This document shows, one piece after another, positions 31,292-41,299 of a stretch of 43,775 nucleotides of DNA. Position 1 is the first letter of the stretch, and every line of letters starts with the position of its first letter. Made by a program: the position numbers and the translations under genes. The notes under the pieces are model-generated. The model saw only the letters and a program-made list of their open reading frames with translations. It ran no database searches and was not told the DNA's origin. Origin of the DNA: Trichosphaerium sp. ATCC 40318 (Eukaryota > Discosea > Flabellinia > Trichosidae); NCBI GenBank assembly GCA_038496445.1, contig JALMLS010000399.1:1-43775 (forward strand). Direction: 5' to 3'.

Positions 31292-32507
31292 ATGAACAAA
31301 TCTACCAACAAACCAAAGCGTAAAGACCAGGATATTGTAGAATTGACTAAAAGTTTTCAATCATCTGTTACTATTAGTCCTACACGCGCAAATGGAATTG
31401 TAAGACAATTGAAGAAAGAAGAAGTATTAGAAACGTTTAAAGGGCATATAACGAGCAAAATACTTGAAGAGAAGGTCTCTTGGTTGTATTCTCAGTATGT
31501 GAAAGAGCTAGTGCGTATGGAGACATTGATAAAGAAGAGCCAAGATGAAACAGCACGTGAACTGTCTGAATCATCTATCGGTGTAGCTTTATCAAAAAAA
31601 GACAAACAAAAGCAACTGGAACTGTTGAGTTTACAGTGCAACAAAATTAGAGTTCTCAAACAAGAGCGATTATTCAAAGCCATCGTCTTTACATTGGACA
31701 GACACGCTAAGCTGCCCAAACAAACAGGAAGACTGCACCCTGAACGTGCTATACGTATTCTAACACACTGGCTATTTACAAATGCAGCTGTACATACACA
31801 ACAAAGCAATTCTTTTTCAAGCAAAAAAACACTTGTTTCTCACTTTGTATTTAGGATCCTCACCCAACCACAGAAGAGGTCGCAGAACTCGCTTTTGCAT
31901 GTGATTTGAAACGCTGTCAGGTAAAGAGGCGGATAACTACAAATGCACGTAACCGAAAGCCCGACTTGGAGGTCTTTCTTGATCCAACCAAAAAAAAGGA
32001 GGAAGAAAAAAAGCCGGTCATCAGTACAAATACTGAAGCTATTGAGCGTTGTATTGTGCCACCAACAAAAGTAGAGACTATAATCAAAGAGATAGTAGTT
32101 GAGCCTTGTATGCCAACATCTCCACAGCGAACAGTTATCAAAATACAACCAGAAACGGACATTTTACCTGAACAGAATTCGTGTAACAAATCAACTCTAA
32201 CTCATCCAGAACAAAGCAAACAACAAGGTACAAAATATAAGTACTCTTCTTTTATTAACAGTTGTTCTAAGATAAACAGGTCTCATTTAGTGTAGACTCA
32301 ATAGTGTACGATAGTTCTTGGGATACACTTGAAACAGAACAAAACAATGCTTTGTTTTGGGAACGTCAAAATGACACATTGACAGAAATGTCAAATGATT
32401 CCTTCGCATCTACAACGTATGAATTTAACTGTATGGGCACGCAATACATCTCAGACATACTGGAATTCCCTATACTAGACTATAACGAAGACCTAGAAGA
32501 TTTGTAA
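31292..32507 (+). CDS. Class A protein with degenerate homeodomain (A5)
   Basis: Exons 31292-31789, 31855-32227 and 32272-32507 encode 368 aa. ATG 31292 (MNKSTNKPKRKDQD) is preferred; the upstream frame lacks ATG. The helical domain is intact (KVSWLYSQYVKELVRME). NPYP is DPHP, and the recognition helix reads VKRRITTNARNRKPDL: Trp48 is Arg, Phe49 is Ile, Asn51 is Thr and Arg53 is Ala. This cannot be a normal homeodomain. Changes shared with A3 (Asp and His around the PYP, VKR, Ile49) suggest one sub-lineage. The acidic tail has WDTLETEQNNALFWE, like A3. The second intron uses acceptor CTAAG at 32271, chosen by phase. Confidence 0.82.
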
Positions 32508-33453
32508 TCCGTTCCAAATAAAAAAACCACACCATATTTTGATTCGGATTCGGAAGATAGCCGCGTAGAAAAGGCTTATTCTAGGTTTTTGCAGAATTTT
32601 ACTTCATCGTCGCTTGTTTCGGTCTAGATTTGGTTTATTGAGTTTAAAACAGTATAACAATCGTAACACGTCCTGAATCACACGTCTCGTCTACGACAAT
32701 GATTTAAACACAAAACCTGCGGTGAATTTTTGTTTAACTCACCAATCCCGCCCTTGTTTCCAACAATGCGTGCCACACCATAATGAACTGTATTTCAGCT
32801 GGAAAGAGCGTAGTAAAATTCCAAAACAAGCAAGTTCTGAACTGTGCATTTTACGTTCTTACCACACTTGAAACGAGATAACCATACGCCATTAAAACAT
32901 TATACAAAGCTTTTAAGCGTATTATACTATTGGCAAAAAAAAAAAGAATACGAAGCTAACAAACCTCGCTTGCTATTATTCACATGATGTAAAACTACGC
33001 GATTATTGACCAATGCGAGTCTTTAAAATACTTCAAATATTATTTTGAATGTACTAACACTACAGATCTGTAACAAACTCACACTTATTAATTGAACTCT
33101 TATCAACGATCTAAAGATTGATTTTTATTTGTCAGAATAAACAGAATTCGGGTAAAGTTTGAGACAGTGAGTGAAAAAATCTTTCGATCTTAAACTTTCA
33201 AAAACCAAAACATCTTCTTTGGCTATTTGAAAGCTTCTAAGGCCGCCTCTGATTATGATTGATAAGTACTTTTAATTGAAATAAAAACACTCCCTTACGC
33301 TCGGATATACTACATTTATTGACATAGCATGGTTGGAATTGTAAATGGACGTACAACCAAATTAGGATGAATGAATTTTCGAGTTTTTTAGCCTAATATA
33401 TCATTATCAACCAAACGTACAAGCTCAACAACAACTCCTCAATCAAGAATACC
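32508..33453. other. Intergenic region, 0.95 kb
   Basis: No gene seen. TGATTGAT at 33256-33263 and a CAACAA-rich leader precede A6. Confidence 0.5.
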
Positions 33454-34737
33454 ATGACAGAAACCACCTCTATGAATAACAAAGCATTCAATCAACAACT
33501 AGAAAACGTAGCTGCAAAGACTAAAAGCCTTACTCTAAGTCAGCTAAACAACAACTCCATCACTCCTCCGATCTCTAGACCAGCTTTCTTCCAAAAGTTC
33601 AACCAAGCAGTAAACGGAAACCTTTCTCTCGAGAAGCTATCATTCCTTTACGATAGATACGTCTTAGCGCTAGAAGACCTCGAAAGTCAAGTAACTAAAC
33701 AAGTTGCAAAACTTGAGCGCGTTCTTACAACTCCACCAGCATCGAACTTTATCAACGAAGCAACACGTGTTCAAAAGCTCAATTCTCTCTCTGCTAAATT
33801 CAATACTGTTCGTGTTGCTCAACAAACAAAGTTGTTTCAACTTGCTGCTAAGGCAATCGAACGTTGTGCTCTTATCCCAACATCAAGAAACCTCTCACCA
33901 CGTGCAAAGAGAATTCTAACCCACTGGCTCTTCCAAAATGTTAACGTACGTCCTTTTCTCTATCTCGCTTTGTCTATTTTAGTATCGCCTATCAATCACT
34001 CACTTTACGTTTAGAATCCTTGTCCAACTGACGCTCAAGTGCAAACTCTTGCTTACGTATGTGACATCGAACAAGTGAAAGTAAAAAACTGGTTCAACAA
34101 CAACAGACATCGACGCTCAGAGGACCTTAGAACCTTCCGTGTAAACAACGGTATCGCTCCTAATGCTCCCACACGCGTAGTACAACCATGTGATAACGAG
34201 AAATCGACCGCTCCTCCTAACCGCAAAATTCTTCGTGCCAATCGTGTCAAACCTGCTACCAACAAAGCAGCAACACCAACGCCAGTACCAATGCAAGTGC
34301 CTATCGTGATTAAAGATGAACCAAAAGAAACAGCGCCTAAATCTCCTCCTGCCACCCTCCCTCTCATTCTGCCTTCTCCAGTGATCAGCGGCCCAGCTGA
34401 AGTGCAACCTGTCGAAAGTACGTCTTTTATAAACAAACAGTTTCTGTTGTTTGACATAATTCTTACTTTGTTTTTTGCTATAGTTACTGTTCTCGAAGAA
34501 GGCTTTTCGGCTCCAGTTATTGACTTGGATGGTTCCGCTTACTTTCCAGAAGGCGAGGATTTTCTCACAACTGGTATGATCGAAGAATATCAGCCATTTG
34601 GCAGCTTTGGTTTTCTGAATGCAGGAAATAACATGGATGCTGCGGGCACAGAAGTTGCCCCTGTCTCTGATACGATGTTTATGAACGGAATGGTGGATGA
34701 ATACGTTTTCAATGAAGACTCTCCTCAAGATCTCTAA
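33454..34737 (+). CDS. Class A TALE homeodomain protein (A6)
   Basis: Exons 33454-33945, 34015-34417 and 34484-34737 encode 382 aa. The N-terminal domain is the most divergent of the six (KLSFLYDRYVLALEDLE). The homeodomain has NPCP for NPYP but keeps WFNNNR at 190-195, so DNA binding is likely. The linker is Pro-rich; the tail is acidic (EEYQPFGSFGFL), sharing PFG with A2 and A4. Intron 2 (34418-34483) is 66 nt and has no in-frame stop, so its retention would add 22 residues (hydrophobic ILTLFFAIV) instead of ending the protein. It is convergent with B3. Confidence 0.88.
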
Positions 34738-35262
34738 AGAACAATATCACACAATACCTCGTAACGACTTGTCTCAATAAAATGTCACTTTTTATGATTG
34801 TTACAATTTGTTTGCCCTTGGTTTATGCCGATAATGACACCAATATTACTTATTGAGTTTGTTATGTGCCTTGATTGATTTCCGCGCTTCAAATTTTGAA
34901 ATGTAGCGCTTGTTACAATTTGGCTGAAAGTATGTTCCTGTTATCGAGCTAAACTGCCCTGACACTTACTTCTACGCATGTAGAGCGTAATAAAGTGATG
35001 TATAACGTAAAGTAAAGCAAAATAAATAAATAAAAAGAATTCGTACTAAAACTACATGCAGTTGTACAAGCAGACATTTCTATCCACACAGTTTTCCAAA
35101 TCTAGAAAGAGTAGAAGATGTATGTTTCATCAATCAGGTAGTGTTATCGCTCTGTTAAACCGCATTGCCTTTAGAACCACTCCTGTTAGTACTTTTCGGA
35201 ACATACAGCGTAAGTATACTAATTTCGGCAAGTACTTTTGGGTTGTTATTTTAGATGGCCTA
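34738..35262. other. Intergenic region between convergent A6 and B3
   Basis: No gene seen. Confidence 0.5.
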
Positions 35263-35688
35263 CTACTTCTTTTTGCTTGTTTTAGAGCGTTTGGCGGGTC
35301 GGTTTTGTTCTTTCGTTTGTTTTTGTAGTCGCCGCTTACGCCTTGCCTTACGGTTGTTAAACCAAGCATTGACCTGCTTAAACGTATTCCCGGTTGCTTC
35401 AGCAAGCTGCATCTTTTCTGATTTATTCGGCATTGGATGAGGCAAATGAGCTATAAACCAATCTTCTAGCACTTTGGTAACTTCAGGAGGAAACGCACTA
35501 CCTCTGGCTACTTGCACTTTTTCTTTTTCTTCTGTGATGCATACTTCGTCGTAGATCTCGCTACCTACGGTAATAGTGTCCATTAGGCCTCTAATTTCGT
35601 CGTCTATTTCATCTTCAAGGTTAATTATGTTATTACAAAAGTTTGTAATTTGGTTTACGGTCACAGTTCCGTAATGTTCTTCTACCAT
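35263..35688 (-). CDS. Class B TALE homeodomain protein (B3), intronless
   Basis: ATG 35688 (MVEEHYGTVTVNQ) gives 141 aa; the open frame upstream to 35742 lacks ATG. An acidic N-terminal region (LEDEIDDEIRGLMDTI) corresponds to that of B4. The homeodomain begins SAFPPEVTKVLEDWFIAHL, has PMP where others have PYP, and ends QVNAWFNNRKARRKRR with Trp48, Phe49 and Asn51 kept, but Lys where Arg53 would be by direct count. The tail is strongly basic (NRPAKRSKTSKKK), a likely nuclear localisation signal. No intron lies at the U12 position of B1 and B2. Confidence 0.85.
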   Translation of the reverse strand: MVEEHYGTVTVNQITNFCNNIINLEDEIDDEIRGLMDTITVGSEIYDEVCITEEKEKVQVARGSAFPPEVTKVLEDWFIAHLPHPMPNKSEKMQLAEATGNTFKQVNAWFNNRKARRKRRLQKQTKEQNRPAKRSKTSKKK

Positions 35689-36260
35689 TTGTACGTCTTT
35701 TGCTGCAAACCAGATTGTTGAAATTTGTATCTTTTTGTACAAGACAGAACTTTCAACGAAAATAATGAAGGGCTGTAAGCCAATTTTAATGTCACGGTAA
35801 TTGCGACCATATATAGGTTATTATAATAATCAGGGAGGTACGCTTAGACTTCATTTTATCTTACTGTAGGATAGATTTTGGCGTTTTTCTACTAAACAAA
35901 AAAGTTCCACTAGCATTAGTAGTATCATACGCTATATCTTGCACTTTTTCTGTATTGTCATGAGGTGGAAAATAAAGCATCAATATTTGGTACACTACCA
36001 CAAAAAGGAGAATCACGTATTCTCCCACAGTGCTATGTTAAAGGCCAATTAAACCGTAAGGCAGCAGAAATAACCAAGCAAAAAAAATAACAGACAGTTT
36101 TTCTCCGGCGTCTGGGCGTGTTGACAAAATAATGACATGCAAAAAGAGAACTTGAGAATGATGCTAGGCAGTTATAATAGTATTTAAAGAACCAAACGTA
36201 GACAAAAATATGATAACAATAGGTTTATTTATATAAGAACAAGATTATATTGTACAGATT
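35689..36260. other. Intergenic region between B3 and B4
   Basis: No gene seen. Confidence 0.5.
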
Positions 36261-36767
36261 CTATTCTTTTTTTTCTTTTTTGATCTCAACCTTAGCTCTC
36301 TTGTTGGCGGCTTTCTCCCTGTCAATATCGGCTTGCATCTGTTGCAAACGACGCTTCAAGTTTGCTCTAGTATCTCCATGACGAGAGCGGGTATTACTGA
36401 ACCAGACACTGACTTGTGCAACAGTTAATCCGGTCACCTCAGCCAAAGAGATTTTATCCTCCTTTTTTGGATAAGGTATTGGAAGGTGAGCATTATACCA
36501 ATTTTGGAGAACTTGAACGACTTGAGGAGGAAAATTAGCGTTCCTGTGAGGTCCTGCAGCTGTTGGAATTCTATTATCGTAGTTTGCTTCTACTTGAGCG
36601 TAATTACCAACATCTCCAAGTGAGAGCGTTTCAAGGTGGGCTATGGCTGTGTCGTCGAGTTCTTGTTCCAATTGTAGTATATTCACGAGTTTGTCACAAA
36701 GATCTTGCCGTTCTGCGAGAGTCATGTTTTTGAGATTCTGCTTGTTGTTTGTCTTTTGTTCTGCCAT
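36261..36767 (-). CDS. Class B TALE homeodomain protein (B4), intronless
   Basis: ATG 36767 ([11 protein letters not shown]) gives 168 aa. Residues 15-60 are an acidic helical segment ([17 protein letters not shown]). [20 protein letters not shown] opens the homeodomain, followed by [20 protein letters not shown] and WFSNTRSR; Trp48, Phe49, Asn51 and Arg53 are all present. The C-terminus is Lys-rich and helical ([13 protein letters not shown]). The codons around the Trp are continuous, so the U12 intron of B1/B2 is absent. A near-identical but indel-ridden copy of its first 60 codons lies at the right end of the window. Confidence 0.9.
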   Translation of the reverse strand: MAEQKTNNKQNLKNMTLAERQDLCDKLVNILQLEQELDDTAIAHLETLSLGDVGNYAQVEANYDNRIPTAAGPHRNANFPPQVVQVLQNWYNAHLPIPYPKKEDKISLAEVTGLTVAQVSVWFSNTRSRHGDTRANLKRRLQQMQADIDREKAANKRAKVEIKKEKKE

Positions 36768-37203
36768 TGTATTTGCTGTTTGAGTTGTTATTACTGTTGT
36801 TGTAACTGATTTATGTTTATAATCACCCAAATACTATCGATGTAAATTTGCCTGTCAAAACGACTATTTTCAATGAAAGTATTTTTACAGTTCATCGTTT
36901 TTACAATCAAAAATTCACTCATTTCTCAATCAAATAAAAACCTGTCATAAATTTGATAGATTAAACGACGTACTAGTCAATCTAGACGCTATAAATACAT
37001 GCTAAGAGCGATTTCCGATTGATAAAAAAGTAATTGCAAAAACGTTGAATTGATTAAAAACAAATCCTTCTATGTGACTGAAATACAATTATTTACGATT
37101 GATATTAAGTTTAAACTACTTTTAATACATTTTTTTACAATACAAGTGCGGTTGAGCTATTTACAAAAGAAATAATAGAGTTTTTCCGGTTTCTCAGTTC
37201 ATT
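36768..37203. other. Intergenic region: B4 promoter and BRAP2-like 3' flank
   Basis: No gene seen. CGATTGAT occurs near 37017 and 37096, one base from the TGATTGAT core. Confidence 0.45.
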
Positions 37204-39678
37204 TCAACGTTTTCGACCTCTACCTTTACGTTTTGGTCTTTTCTTTGGTGATGAAGTTGAATTACCAACGTTAGGGTTCGAAAGAGATACGACTTGGCCT
37301 TCTTTTATTTCTTTTTGATCCATCGCTTCTATTTTATCCTTTGCCTCAATATACAGCATTAAATCACGCACTTGTTCCTAATAAAATACTTAGTTTTAAA
37401 TATCCATCAACAGAAAGAATGATTGACAAGTTCGAAAAAAAAAAAAAAAAAATTGCCCAAATTAGGAATGTACCTGCAACTCTTTAATTTTCTTATCTTT
37501 ATCCATATCTGTATCAGCTTCACGGGATTTCAAGTATTCTATCTTCTTACGATACTCATCTTGATTTTCTTGCATTGCCTTATTGACATTTCGTAAAAAC
37601 TCAGATTCTTGCATTAAATCATTCATCTTCTTCTCCAAGTCCTTTGTACGGCATTTTAAACGTTGTTTTTCGCTTTCAACAGTTTGTAGACGCTTTGCGC
37701 AATCTATTTTCTGACCAAGCAGTTGAGCATACTGATCCTCCATAAACGCTAGTTTACCGGTTTTCTGGTGATGCACCATTGCTAGCTGCTTTTCGAAGTA
37801 GTCTCGCTGTGTTTCGAGCTGCGCTGTAAGAAGATAGGAGTACTCCAAGGATAAAGCATCTAGCTTACCCTACAAATGATTTAGACAGAGTTTGGAAAAT
37901 GTATCGGGCGAAGAAAAGTCTGGAAAATCTCTAGAATTCTTGATTTTCCACTACGCGTACCATATACTCCTTTCCTTTAGCCTTAGAGTACTTTGGATCT
38001 TCTTCACCGCTCATTCCAGGGTCTGGTAATGCGATTAATTTACCGTCAGCTTCATTTCTGACAAGTCTACAAAAAAATCAGAAAAACTGCTATAAAACTG
38101 AATAAAAGTAGCGCAAACACTACAAAGCATTGAGTGCTCCACAAACGTGCACAAGAGTTCAAAAAAATTCTACAAAAAGCCATCTACGCGTACCTATGCA
38201 CGTAGCCATCACTAGTATAATCCCAGACACGTTGCGTTTCCAACTCGAGTGCATAAGTATGTCTGCTTTGCTCGAAATGTTGAAAAGCGTGGGAGTTAAC
38301 ATAGCGTCCACAACCCACGTGACCACATACTAAGCATATCCAAAGAGCCTTTGACGAACCACAACCATGGCATTGAGTCTTTGAACCATTTGGTTGTTGA
38401 ACATGACGACAAACTGGACAAGAATTATCTTCTCGCCACTTCCTTAGGCAGTGGCAATGAAAGTAGTGGTTGCATAGTATAGTAACAATACCAGTTGCTG
38501 AACCATCCAATCGCTCTAGAATACACGTTGGTAAGCATTAATCGCCAAAAAAATAACAAATGTTTTTTGCTTTTTTTATGGATTAAACTGAATGTCTCCG
38601 GACGATTGTCGCATACTTGCCCTTAATTGACAAGCACACTGAAAGATACGCTTTAGGAATTTTTTATTGCTCCTTGGAGGCTGTGACACCGATTGAATTG
38701 CGGCGCACACGGTTTAAGAGCTTAAAATAAAAAAACAGAAAAAAAATTGTACCTAAGCACACCGGACACGTTGGTAGCTCCTTTTCCATCTGATGTGGGA
38801 ATATAGATGACTTTGAGTCAACAAAGTCAACTCCTTTGGCGAATACTGGATAAGCTACTTCATCACCCTGTAAACAATAAGTCAGAATACCCTCAGAGGT
38901 GTCAAAATGTGTCAAATGACATTTTCGGATAAAAAACCCAGAAAGGCTTAATTATTTAGATTTTGGGCATATTAACGCCCCTCATGACTCAAAATACTGT
39001 CAAGTAGGGGAGCTGGATATCCCGTATTACGTTTTTTTCGCATTTATGAAAAAAAAAAACTGATCACATGTTCATCACGTGAGAAGTAACTTACCAATGA
39101 AGAGAATTCTTTTCCATAATAATGGAGATAGAATTCATCAGCATGCTTCTGCTCTCTAAAATTAGCCAACACCATGTAACGTTGACTTGATGCATCACTA
39201 GTGAGGTAAAAAAGTCAGACAAAATGAATTTCAGGTGACGTCATAATAACTGGGCGAATTGACGTGAATCAAAGCTATTTTCATACCTTAATACGCGCAT
39301 GCCATCCATGTCTGCTATAAATGCTCCACACCAAGTAATAAAATCAGCAACCAAAATATAACTCGGTACTGCGAGTATTAGGATCAATCGTGAAGTTAGC
39401 TTCTAATTTGCGGTGGTTAGCGTGGATTTGACAAGAAATAACGGTAAATGCCGTTTTTAACGTACAGGAAGTTTACCGCGCTCATGTACGATACCATGCG
39501 CTTCTGCATCTCGCAATAAATGAATCACACCCTTAGTAATATGCACCGAAGGGTTTCCTGCAAAAAAATGGACAGTGCTACCACACACACCATTAGAACT
39601 CGTTTGATCTTTTTTAGGTGATTGGAGCGCCATTGCTTCTGTTTTAGGGTCTTCACACTGTACTACCACTGAGAACAT
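37204..39678 (-). CDS. BRAP2/Etp1-like RING and UBP-type zinc finger E3 ligase, eight exons
   Basis: Exons (minus): 39678-39462, 39368-39287, 39197-39095, 38867-38753, 38515-38194, 38066-37961, 37869-37474 and 37377-37204; about 504 aa. Order: HFFAGNPSVHITKGVIHL and an RRM-like region, a C3H2C3 RING at about 168-207 (CPVCLERL, CNHYFHCHCL, CPVCR), a UBP-type zinc finger (CHGCGSSKALWICLVCGHVG), coiled coil (LDALSLEYSYLLTAQLETQ) and a basic tail (KKRPKRKGRGRKR). This is the full BRAP architecture; relatives act as E3 ligases that modulate Ras/MAPK scaffolds (animals) or ethanol stress (yeast Etp1). The first exon border uses a weak GTTAAA donor dictated by phase; an extra 5' exon is possible. 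Confidence 0.9.
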
Positions 39679-40531
39679 TCATTTAGGTGTTCGCAAAAGC
39701 AAGCAGCGGCCGCTTTGGTACGTTTGGCTGTTATTTTTGTAAACTTAAGCTTCTTAAGTTAAAATGAGAAAGGGAGAAGATAGGGCGATATACTGCACTC
39801 GTTTTTGTAGTGGCAATAAAATCAGACAGGCATGTAGTCAAAATTATGAGAATACGTACCAGATGTCGCTTTGTGTCCTTTGGCTACGATAGCTATACTT
39901 TATCGTGTAACGACACGATCACTCACCGATCCCTAGCTTGTTGTCTTTCTTGTATTTTTTTGGGCATAAAGTCGTGATAGACATTTGTGATAGCGTATTG
40001 TGTTTTATTTGCTGGGATACAGATAAGAAAACGAGAAAGTTGATTTGCCAACAGCGACCGCTTAAGGGTACTTAAGTGTAGACAACACGCCATTTTCACG
40101 TTGCTTCAATGATAAATCGAGTACCACAGGTGCAGTATTATGACAAAATCCGAATTTTCCCAAAAAGGTAATTGATACTTGAGCCGTAGTTGTCGAAATG
40201 ATTTGTGAAACTACTTTTCTCATGATATGACGGATATACACATAACCACATTAGCTCGGATAAAAACTTTATGCGCAACCGCGGTAATACTAGTTCACCC
40301 GTCGACAAAAGGAGAAGTTCAAGCCCAAAAAACTCCGCAACACGTTGCTATATTCATGAGATAACAAGTTCGCTAGATCCAAGTAAATACAATTACTTCT
40401 GTGTAAAGTTAGTTGCAACACAGACTTTTTCCTAATTTTGTTGGAAAACGGCACAAAAAGGAGAGACGTAGATAAAGGGAGGTGCATTTATTGTACAGTT
40501 ATTTTGTTTATTCTGTTGTTTTCTTTTCTTT
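39679..40531. other. Intergenic region, 0.85 kb
   Basis: No convincing gene; it may hold an unseen first exon of the BRAP2-like gene. Confidence 0.4.
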
Positions 40532-41299
40532 TTAGTCTACAGATACTTTTGTTCGGTTCTTATGTATTGGTGTATTGGTGTACCCTTGTCCCCAAACGTA
40601 GTATTGAGGTGATGATAAAATAACGGGGTTGAACTGTTTTTTATCATCTACGCTTTGACGGTTTTGCGTAGCAACATGCATTGGTGGTAATCTTGCTAAT
40701 GGAGGGAGAATATCATATTGGGTATGTGTACGTTGAGGACAACAGTTGATTACCATATTAGGTGTTGAGCCAGTAGATAGCTTTAAGACGCCCTGACTGA
40801 TTAGACTAGCAATAGAAGGTAGTATTGGTTTATAAAAGCAAACCTTTGACTCCAATTTCCATCTATACAAGATTAGCAAAACCTTTTCATATCCCTCCGA
40901 TTTTGGATTTGACGTACTTGTCTTGTGAAATAAGCTTAGTATTGTGCGTTGATGATGCTTTTTTCTTTGTTGGTTTAGCATGATTATGGTCATGGATGTA
41001 GCAAACGTCTCTATAACATCAGTATCTGACGTATTTCCAAGCAGAAAAAGTAGCAAGTAGACGCACATAAAAGTGTTGTTTTCGCTGTTTTGTTGAACGT
41101 GTTTCTTCGCTGGGCAAGAGCGTAGAGCGCAACGATAGTACGTGCGCTTATTCTGTGATGCTTTGAGTACGCGATTGCCAATGTTACGCCACTTCCAACC
41201 GTCGCAAGTTGTCTTGTATTCAGCGCGTACTTGTAGCATACGCATGTTTGTAGAATTGTATTCAAAAGAGCCTCTCATCTGTCTTGTTTGATTATTCAT
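40532..41299 (-). CDS. WRKY-domain protein, variant WRNIG, three exons
   Basis: The unspliced frame is open but loses the zinc ligands. With exons 41299-41067, 41010-40918 and 40862-40532 the product is 218 aa. Residues about 30-92 match a WRKY domain: DGWKWRNIGNRVLK (WRKYG is WRNIG), RTYYRCALRSCPAKKHV with both Cys, then, across the first intron (GTGCGT...TTATAG, 56 nt), FIDVCYIHDHNHAKP with the HxH ligands. The downstream region is unassigned. WRKY proteins bind W-box DNA and are known outside plants in amoebae, Giardia and early-diverging fungi. The altered core probably changes DNA specificity. Confidence 0.75.
   Translation of the reverse strand: MNNQTRQMRGSFEYNSTNMRMLQVRAEYKTTCDGWKWRNIGNRVLKASQNKRTYYRCALRSCPAKKHVQQNSENNTFMCVYLLLFLLGNTSDTDVIETFATSMTIIMLNQQRKKHHQRTILSLFHKTSTSNPKSEGYEKVLLILYRWKLESKVCFYKPILPSIASLISQGVLKLSTGSTPNMVINCCPQRTHTQYDILPPLARLPPMHVATQNRQSVDDKKQFNPVILSSPQYYVWGQGYTNTPIHKNRTKVSVD

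Noticed and set aside
41055-41110. Unspliced 255-aa reading of the 40532-41299 gene
   Set aside because: It replaces the zinc-ligand HxH region by a hydrophobic run; the spliced form completes a WRKY domain.
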